Assembly: GCA_023105745.1 (NCBI GenBank)
Contig: JALGQZ010000009.1
Location: forward strand, 36,756,409-36,820,408
Length of the DNA: 64,000 nucleotides
Direction: 5' to 3'
Source: Austropuccinia psidii
Lineage: Eukaryota > Basidiomycota > Pucciniomycetes > Pucciniales > Sphaerophragmiaceae
The stretch's first letter is position 1, and each line of letters starts with the position of its first letter. Positions 56,053 through 64,000 of this stretch are shown piece after piece. The notes under the pieces were generated by a model that did no database searches, was not told the origin of the DNA, and was given only the letters and a program-made list of their open reading frames with translations. The position numbers and the translations under genes are program-made.

Positions 56053-58906
56053 CTAAGGGTTTCCGCACACCGGTGTTGGTGGAGCAACACCGACTCCACC
56101 CCAAGGATCCAAGTATTGGCATCCCGCTTGGGGCACCCACCATTTGGCGGTGTCTGAAGGCTGAGTCCAACCGCTTCCAGGATCAAGCTTAGCCCAAGGT
56201 GTCGGAAACGCTGTCGGAACGAGGGTGACTGGGGTACCAGTGGCCACATAGCTAGGCAAGGCGCTGGCGACATAATTGTTTCCACCAGCTGCTCCAGAGA
56301 TGGCTGCTGGAGGGAACGCACTGTATTGACTAACTTGTGCTGGAGCAATGTTCCCCGCCCCAGGACCGCCCGTCTGCCAGGCTTGTAAAGCACCAGCCAC
56401 AGCTTTCGGAGCAAACGTTCCTCCTTGAGCTGCCACAACAGCGCTGCAACGCCCATTACTAGTGCGAGCGTCTCCCCTGCCAATGAAAAATTCCAGTTAA
56501 GACACAAGAAAGAAGGCTATTTTCAACAAAGAAAAATACCTAATATAACCACTATTTAGACCACCTTGATAATTCCACATTGGGTTGGGTATGTTGTTTT
56601 GTTTGATAGATTTTCCAATCTTCCAAGTCCAAAAGAAGGAATTTCCAAAGACATCTTGTTGAGTTTGTGCCAGATCAGCAAAAGCATTCTTGGTGTCTGC
56701 AGTCCACAAACTGTCGTCCAGCCATTGCCTAAAAGTAATAACAATCGCTAAATCCTCCATTTCGCTAATGAAAGCTGGATTAAAAGCTTACGTGCAACTT
56801 CCCAGTCGTGGATACTGGGCATCAGGTTGTGCCGCGGTAGGAAAAGTTCCTTCAAAGCGCTCTCCATAACCAACATTATTGACAAACCTATCACAAAGAA
56901 AATTTAATCAGCTTATTTCTAACAGCGCAGGGAAACACAAGACGAACAATCCACAGTCATTGATAGCTAATCTGGAAGAGCAAATGAAAACGAAATTCGG
57001 TATGCATAGGCGAAAAATAACGTCAGTCTATGAAATGTGTTTGTTCTCAATTAAATTTCAATAAAGATTAGACCGACGAAAATTCTCCAACCACACCCAC
57101 TCCAAAATTGGAGATTGTTGTATTAGGCGTACCAGCCCATTGTTGACAAGGTTTTACAGAATTAGCGGCAACTGTATCGGTATTTTGACCCTGAAAGCAG
57201 AAATATAAATGAGAGTCCATTCCAATACGATCGGCTCCTTCCAAAAATCCATTCCATGCTTGAGTACTTCCAAAGCCATCGTGAATGACCATAAATGGAC
57301 CATTTCCTTCCCCTGTTCCTCCAATTGATCGAAGCATTTCATAAACTTGATAGTACCTTTGGTCAGATACAAAAGCATGAAAATTCTCAAACTACATATT
57401 TCTCAAAATTTATTCATAGCCATGTAGGGGCTTACCAAGTTCGTATGGGAGTCTCACCTATTATGGTGACTTGTGCCTCGTTCAAAACAGAAAACATAGG
57501 TATGACATTCTTGTATTGAGGTTGACTAATAAATTCGGTAAGTGTTCGCACGTAATTGAGTGTTCGCTGAGCGTTAGCTATACCCATTGCCCCACGAAGA
57601 AAGCCAATGCTTCCGAATTTCCCAGAATGATTCCATCCATTCTGCGAGCCAGGAACAGCATGAAGATCAAGATTTATACGGAGGCCATACTTGCGTGCCC
57701 ATGCAATTGCCTTGAGAAAATATTTGAACGACACCCCAGCGATGAGCGGTTCATTCGTCCAAGTTTCAATCATCCACCACCCAACTGGAAGCCGGACCCA
57801 GTTCAAGCCTGCCGCTGCAATTTGTGCAAAGTCTTGTTCTGTAATAAATGTGTTATAATGATCTTCAATGGTGGCTGCCGCTTTTTGTCCAAGGGTTGTA
57901 CACAACGACCACTCATCAACCACTGGAGTGGCCTGATCTGCATACGGTTCAAATAACGAAGGAACTATGAAAGGTTCAATCACAAGCCAGCCTCCAAGAT
58001 TCACCCCCAAAATTCTATTTTTTGAATAGTCCCAACGTTCAGCCAAGGAAGGCTGATCGCCTTGAGGTTTTGCTGTATCATTCAGTGGTATTGAAACCCA
58101 AGTACCCCCAAGTGTGTTGTTATAAACAAAATTCTGACCATTTTCTGTCTGTTGCAAAATATGAACACATTGAAAAATGGTAAATGGAAACATTTAGATC
58201 TGAAAAAGTCTCTTACTGTGATAGTATCGCCTCCCACACCCCATAGCTTTGTTCCTGTCTTCGCACTCCCACTTTTAGCGCTAGGCAATGAAGTTAAAAT
58301 TCCTGAAGCACTGTCTTGAGTTTCCGTCCTATGGTGTCGCGTCCCGAGGACAATTCCCAGAATAATAGCAATTGCGGCGAGGGCAAGAAGAATCAGAGCA
58401 ATCGCTCCGCGCATGATATTTCGGCGTTTGCGATTGGCAACATCAGGTGCAATTGGGCCACTTCCAAGTTGAGAATCTTCAGCTTTTGCAAAAACATCAT
58501 TTTGCTGTTCAAATTGATACCCTGGACTGGTAGGAGCGCCTTCTTCCTTATGGAAAAATCTGTCAAGGAGAATACGTTAGTGTTTAAGCTATCATGAGAT
58601 GGGCAAATATGTGAGGCTAACTAACGGGACGGCAGCTTCAGCAGTCTCGTCCAGCAACACACTGTTTCGACTACCTGTAGTTACCTCACTAAAAGAAGTA
58701 GCCCCACTGACAGGCCTGTATTCGTTCGCTGCAGCTCCCAAAAAGCGGGGGGCTGCTGTTGCTGTCGGGATAAAAACTAACCAATGTGTAGCTTAGTCAA
58801 AAAGTCATCTGCCTCAAGACTGAAGAAGGAAAATTATCTCACTGTCGGTTTCATCATTTTCATGTGGCAATGCATTCGGATCTTCCAACGACGTTGGCGC
58901 GTCCAT
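56053..58906 (-). CDS. Membrane-anchored exo-beta-1,3-glucanase (GH5), 8 exons
   Basis: I read exons 58906-58843, 58761-58626, 58559-58217, 58148-57436, 57356-57078, 56887-56792, 56728-56540 and 56476-56053, all GT-AG, giving about 747 aa. A cytosolic tail of ~115 residues ends in RKRR. A single transmembrane helix (residues ~119-140, AIALILLALAAIAIILGIVL) follows, so it is a type II membrane protein with the enzyme outside. The catalytic domain starts around LGVNLGGWLVIEPF. Key motifs are WVRLPVGWW, LDLHAVPGSQNGW, the proton donor Glu in SVLNEAQ (~405), VIHDGF, and the nucleophile Glu in GVVGEFS (~510). GH5 exoglucanases release glucose from cell-wall beta-1,3-glucan. A Pro/Ala/Gly-rich tail of ~140 residues follows WTWKIG and is unusual in length. 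I found no frame break. The subfamily (GH5_9) is inferred from motifs. Confidence 0.9.
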
Positions 58907-61900
58907 GATGGAAGTTCTGAGACTAAGAGTTTAACCTTGAAAGCAAAGAGTTGTTTGAGTTGTTTTCAAATTTGAAAAAAAGGATAGAACAAAACTGAGT
59001 AAAGCAAGGAGTTAAAATAAAATTATATAAAAATATTTGTTAGGGTCCTTGGAGTATGAGTTGGAATAATTTAGCCTCCAAGAACCAAAAGATAAAATTC
59101 AAGTTCCTCCAAGAGAAATTCGCTTTGAGGCTTCTGAAGCAAAGGATGGAAGCCTCGAAAAGGAGTGAAGTGCAACCTTGGATTATTTTAAGGTCACTAG
59201 ACGTATGTAAAGGGTCTCCTGGAAGAGTAGAAATTAACTGTTTAACTATCAAAAAGGTTTTATGGCGAACACAGAGGAAGGGGGTGACAGATACTGCGTC
59301 AGTGGGTCATCTCATCAATGCTGCAGGATTAGGTGCACGGACCAGGGTATGGCTTCAATTCCGCGGTCTAGAGCGCTCGAACGCTATCCAAAATAGCGCA
59401 GTTTCGTCAGTTTGAGTTGGCTAGTGAGGGACTGGGCAGGCCTTATGGAGTTGGGTTGGCCATGCGCTATGCCCAAGTCACAAGTAATAGTACTGTGCCT
59501 CAGATCAAGTCAAATCTTCCAGTTTAATGCAAAGGGTCAATTATATTGTATTTTTTATGGCTGGTTGGGTTCAATTTACGTCAACCTGTTCGCCGTCTCA
59601 AACCTGCTGAGCCAAGATGTGATATTGTAATGAGGGAAAAGCGCCTTGTAACACGGACTTGGACGTTAAAGTGTTGCTTCTCCAATTAGAGAACAAACCA
59701 TTATCTGATTTCTACGAACCGCCTCTGCAATCTGCATGTTTGTGACCGAAATACCAAATTCATAGTCGTCTCATGCTGATATATATGATCCTCAAAAATT
59801 GATGCCTAGTTGATCAACTTAGACAAAGCCACACGACGCAGAAGCAGAAGCTTTGACGAGACTCCGAGTGATGGGTGACAAATTCCAAGACGGACGTAAG
59901 GCTGAGCATAACCCCATGATTCACTTCTTACAGCAGAGTTCAACCTCAAATCCAAAAAGGGGTAACATTCAATGAGGCAGTCGCGCCGAGAAGGCGTACC
60001 AGGCTGGCAAGGTCTTATGAGCAGAAGCTAAAAGAAACTACTTGACAGAAATCTATGCTAGGCGTTGACGGTATTGAAAATCTTGGTGAATAGAAATCCA
60101 ACTTAGCGACTTTTTGCTGAGGGAACTTGAGCTGCCTCAATGTGTTCAAAATTCTAATCCAAAACTCAGCAACGCCATGGTCAAACGAGGTGTTGCTTCC
60201 AAACTTAGCAAGCTTAGGAATCTCTTTCCCTCAATCAGACCTCACCGCAAATAGGATAACTTATTGTTTAGGGCTAAGACCTCCTGAACAGTTAGGTGAA
60301 AAAAACGATTGTGCGCCTTCAACCAGCAAATGATGAGCAGATTTTCACTTGATTTCAAAATACAACTGCTAGCAAGCTAAAACGTTCGACCAAAAAGATA
60401 ATTAACGAAATTCGAGTGAGTTCCTTACGCTTCTCTTGAGTTGCTGTCTTCTATTTGGAATAGAGGCCATAATTTTTATTGCAATAAATTGTGAGTGACA
60501 GGCACACCGTTGAACGGCATTGTCTTGTTGGCTATTTTGAGTCTAAAATTTTTGTGTTTGCTACAAAAATGGACTTATTTTCTTTTCACCCACTTAAGCC
60601 ACGAGGTATTTTTCCTCTGGTCAGGTTTTCTTTTTGGATGCAAAAATCATTTTTTCCGAATTCTACCCTGATGACAGGCATGGGATTAATAAACAGATTT
60701 AATGATAAGCTCGGGACCTTTTCTGCAAGCCAGGGCAATGATGCATTTTCAACTTTTGCGTAAAAGGTTTTTTCTCTTAAATGAGCCTTTCAGGAAAAGC
60801 TCGGAATCTGTTCATGTTCCATGTGTGAGATTGAAAATGTGGCTTTTGGTTACTCTCACGTTCTCCTCAAGTCATCCGTTGTTTCTATTCTTAACACATT
60901 TTATATTTACTAGAAAATATGATTATCAGTCAGACCAAAAAAAAAAGAAATTTTTATTGCGCTTTTTCATGACCCTAAGCTATCTAGTAATATTTGAAAT
61001 GGAAGAGCGCTCACCCTTCCACATAGGTTTTCTACAAGGCTATAAATATGTTCCTGATCTATTTGAGGGAAAACATGAAAGATTTCGACAAGTACTACAC
61101 ATTCCTAAAAGAGGTTTCTATTGCTTGTAGATAATTTGATCAGACATCGGCTCATTAAAGGTAAGAGCCATATATTAGCACATGAGCAGGTGATTCATTT
61201 TTTATATATTATCAAAAATTTGCAATCCAAATATCAAACAGGATAACGCTTTCAATGTAGCCAAGAAACAACTCACAAATCTTCCCACCATATAGTTAAT
61301 GCACTATGTGGCTTGTATTCCGAATATGTTAGACAGCCTAATGGCACTATTGTTCCACCAGAGATATAAAACCAATTTCAAATTGTATTCTTTCCAGAAC
61401 TGTGTGAATGCCAGTGATGGTACCTTCATAACAGAAAAGGTGCTTGTAAATCAGAAAGTATGATTGTGTATTAATAAGAGAGGAATAGCTCAGAACCGGC
61501 TGATATCAGTGAGCTTTCATATGTCAATCCCCTTCATGTGTGGTGGCTCGGAATTCAGAACTCAATATTCAAGGGTCTTGATAAATTCAGTGTTGAAGAA
61601 TTTAGTTTTACCTCAAAACCCATATTATTTTACCAAATGCTTGTTATTTTCTTACATTGGGTTTTTTCATAGTATCGTGCTACAAGGTACCATTTTCATC
61701 AGAAAGTAAAAGCTCACCAAATTTATTTTTATAATTTTTCACATGAATTTAGGTTTAAAATTGCTAATGTCAAAAACTTAATCACATGCCACAAACAAAG
61801 TCTCTATGCAATCTTATTGATAGCGTCATTAGTGTCTTAAGAATGTGATTAAGAATCATGAAACAAATTTTGGATCATTCTGTACCAACCCATAATGGAA

Positions 61901-63758
61901 TGATTTTTTCCATTGGTATCTTCCTTAACTAAATCATAAAGAATTGTCTGAAAAGGACTTAATTTTAATGATAAGGAAGGCCCCCCCAATTTAACTACAT
62001 TTTCAATCAGGAAGTTACAGAAAATGAATTAATTAATTCATGTTTCACTAGGATAGACAACTAAATTTGGGCTCAATACAAATCTCATTTTTAAAACCAT
62101 AACCTTGGCCCCAAATAGTTATCTGTTGAATGGAATATATGACTTCAATTCAATGATGATGTTTAAGCTATTATTTTTCCTTCATAAAAAGATAGTATCA
62201 AATTAAATCTCATTATACAAACATTCATAAAATTGATATATAAAATATTGGTATATACTGATATGTTTTTCTTAAAGACAAGTAAAGTATGAAATGTTGC
62301 AAAGCCATTGTAGAGTATACTATAAATCATCATGTACAGCTAAAAAAATTAATCTTTAATTCTTTCTTTAATTTATTCCCATCAAGTTAATGCATGCATT
62401 AATTCCATCATTCATAACAACCCCCAGCATATTTCATATACAAGAGCATCAAATCCCTTTTTAAATAAATATGAGTACTTTCTAAATGGCCCTTTTCTCA
62501 TTCTGCTTCAGAATGCATCATCTTTTGAATTGATGATACCAGGGCATACTCTTTCTCTGTGGGTGTTGGTGATTTTGAAATCTCTTTTAAGAACACATTT
62601 GTTAAGGAAATCAATGAAATTGGGTGAGTATCTTTAGATCTGTGAGATTAAATATTTGAATCACTTTCCTCAGCCATTGGGATCACTTTAAGATTAGATA
62701 CCGATAAATTCAACATAAAATTTAATTTGAGGGGTTGTTTATGGAAAATTTCCGTTTTAAAAAAACTCTCAAAGGCCCTGGGACACATTTTTTGATTAAG
62801 GGTCTGGATTCCACATGGCCTGTAATAGCTAGGTTTTGAATGATGCACTTTTGGATTTATTCAAGATTCATTATAAGAATCAATTATTTTCTTAGCATCA
62901 TCCCAGCTAGAACAACCCAGTGAATGCAAATTGCTTAAAATGCTTCCAAGTTTAGGCCAAAATCAGAACTTGATTTATTAACTATTATTTTCAAAGCCTC
63001 TTTCTTGATATTCCTTCTATCATTTTGTTTTCCAATTTCCTGAATGTCTGAATACCTTCCAAGGAAAACACTTTTCATTCTAATGACCACTAATGAGATA
63101 AACTCCTTTCTTAGTTGGTTCATATGTGTCTTCTTTTGTTTTCTTAAGGTTGATTATTGTTCTTTTGATCTATCTAAAAGTCCTTCTAGAATAAAGATAA
63201 TTCTGGATTAATGGTGTTCCTATTACAACAAGTGTTTAGAGAATGAAAAACTTTAGATCCTCATTTCAAAAGCTTCTGGGACATATTTTTCAGAGCTTGT
63301 GGCAGCTTAGTGACTGAAGAATATTAATTATTTCTTTCTCATTTCTTGGAAAAATATTCTGAGATTTCTCACCATGTGAGTTTTATCACAAGTCATTTAG
63401 GGAAATCCAAGTGGCTTTTAACACAAAAGAACATCCCATTATTTTTATTTTCCTTTTGAAATGGATAATTTTCTATTCAAGGTTCAAACACATTTTGGAA
63501 AATATAGAATATTATTTTTTATTATTGATGCACTTTTTAAGCTATTGCCTTGATTTAAAATAGTTACTTCTAAGGTGGGTTTACTTTTATCTTTCTGACA
63601 TCAATAATGTGAGGCTTAATTCTAATGAAGCAAGTTGGACAAACCCTCAGAATTCACACAAGAAATAGAAGCTATATCAGAGTTCCTTTTGATAAAAAAC
63701 ACGCAGGAAGAATTTTAGATATAAATGATTTACTTATTTTTATCTGACCATGAAGCTT
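58907..63758. other. Right flank without an identifiable gene
   Basis: The first few hundred bases are probably the glucanase promoter and 5' UTR. Scattered open frames of 60-142 codons (59056-59415, 60127-60333, 60491-60763 and 60702-61130 on plus; 62848-62648 and 63123-62935 on minus) have no motif I know and no splice-linked neighbours I can support. The minus-strand piece at 62848-62648 (KMCPRAFESFFKTE) might be part of a decayed gene, but this is a guess. No LTR, tRNA or simple-repeat array is evident. Confidence 0.4.
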
Positions 63759-64000
63759 GTAAGATTTGACTACGAAACTGATGATAATATCACTATTAAT
63801 CAACAGTACTATGTCTGTTCTTATGAAATATAATAATAAAATATTATTATAACCACAATTAAATAATTAAAGAATTATTTCTTTCACGTGTTAAACACTA
63901 CTAGTGATTTTAACAGTGAGCAGTAATTGTCTACAAGAATCAATTACAAGAAGATTTTAATAATAAAAACTTCTTTTATTAAAATAAAAAAATTATTTTA
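63759..64000 (-). repeat. AT-rich repeat, inverted copy of 578-820
   Basis: It matches 578-820 in reverse complement to the last base of the window, so it probably continues beyond. It starts GTAAGATTTGACTACG, just after unique sequence. Confidence 0.85.

Noticed and set aside
57357..57458. Apparent frame break in the glucanase gene between SVLNEAQVTIIG and the next exon
   Set aside because: The donors at 57457 and 57435 do not match the phase of an acceptor at 57392, but using donor 57435 with the acceptor ending at 57357 gives a 79-nt intron and continuous reading ...PIRTWYYQVYEMLRS. No frameshift is needed.
58762..58842. A tiny extra exon (58782-58808) between two very short introns near the glucanase start
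   Set aside because: It would need introns of 34 and 20 nt. A single 81-nt intron keeps the same frame and is far more plausible.
59280..59410. Possible tRNA-like sequence with GGCTTCAATTCCGC
   Set aside because: The T-arm stem does not pair and no acceptor stem is found.
59056..61130. Several 60-142-codon open frames as genes in the right flank
   Set aside because: No motif, codon bias or splice pattern supports them, and AT-rich DNA of this length gives such frames by chance.
1..64000. CRISPR arrays, rRNA genes, bacterial promoters or operons
   Set aside because: None seen, and the introns and LTR elements show that this is a eukaryotic nuclear sequence.

Overview
This looks like a piece of a nuclear fungal chromosome, most likely from a rust fungus (Pucciniales). 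It is AT-rich, the one clear host gene has seven short GT-AG introns, and the retroelement proteins resemble ones I remember from the myrtle rust Austropuccinia. That resemblance is recall, not a search. I saw no bacterial-type operons, CRISPR arrays or tRNA genes.

About 54 kb (821-55000) is a nest of LTR retrotransposons. I name four families by their LTRs. Family I is a Ty3/Gypsy chromovirus with ~0.76-kb LTRs (TGTAACA...TGTGACA). It has three copies: I-a (4472-14664, minus, both LTRs, 5-bp target duplication CCAAG), I-b (17085 to ~29115, plus, decayed, no 3' LTR) and I-c (41731-52089, plus, both LTRs, duplication GATAT). Family II is a second Ty3/Gypsy lineage with ~1.4-kb LTRs: II-a (821-4466 plus 14670-17079, minus, split by I-a), II-b (~29115-41346, minus), a solo LTR (19346-20775) inside I-b, and a truncated LTR into which I-c inserted. 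Family III is three ~1.8-kb solo LTRs (23433-25257, 37601-39406, 53175-55000). Family IV is one ~1.4-kb solo LTR (31277-32681) inside the II-b reverse transcriptase.

Family I is organised as LTR, AT-rich leader, ORF1 (150 aa, conserved TAA stop), gag with a zinc knuckle, then pol (protease, RT, RNase H, integrase, chromodomain) in the -1 frame after a GGGAAAA heptamer, then a spacer. After the spacer comes a spliced gene on the opposite strand whose product has the exact spacing of a Zn(II)2Cys6 cluster, followed by a non-coding block with a hairpin, a polypurine tract and the 3' LTR. The start of the internal region is complementary to an LTR segment, which suggests self-priming as in Tf1. 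The antisense, intron-containing Zn2Cys6-like gene is the most unusual item in the window.

The right flank (55001-64000) holds one host gene, a membrane-anchored GH5 exo-beta-1,3-glucanase (58906 to 56053, minus strand, about 747 aa after splicing). The rest of that flank and positions 1-577 show no gene I can identify. The window begins and ends in inverted copies of one ~240-bp AT-rich repeat (578-820 and 63759-64000).
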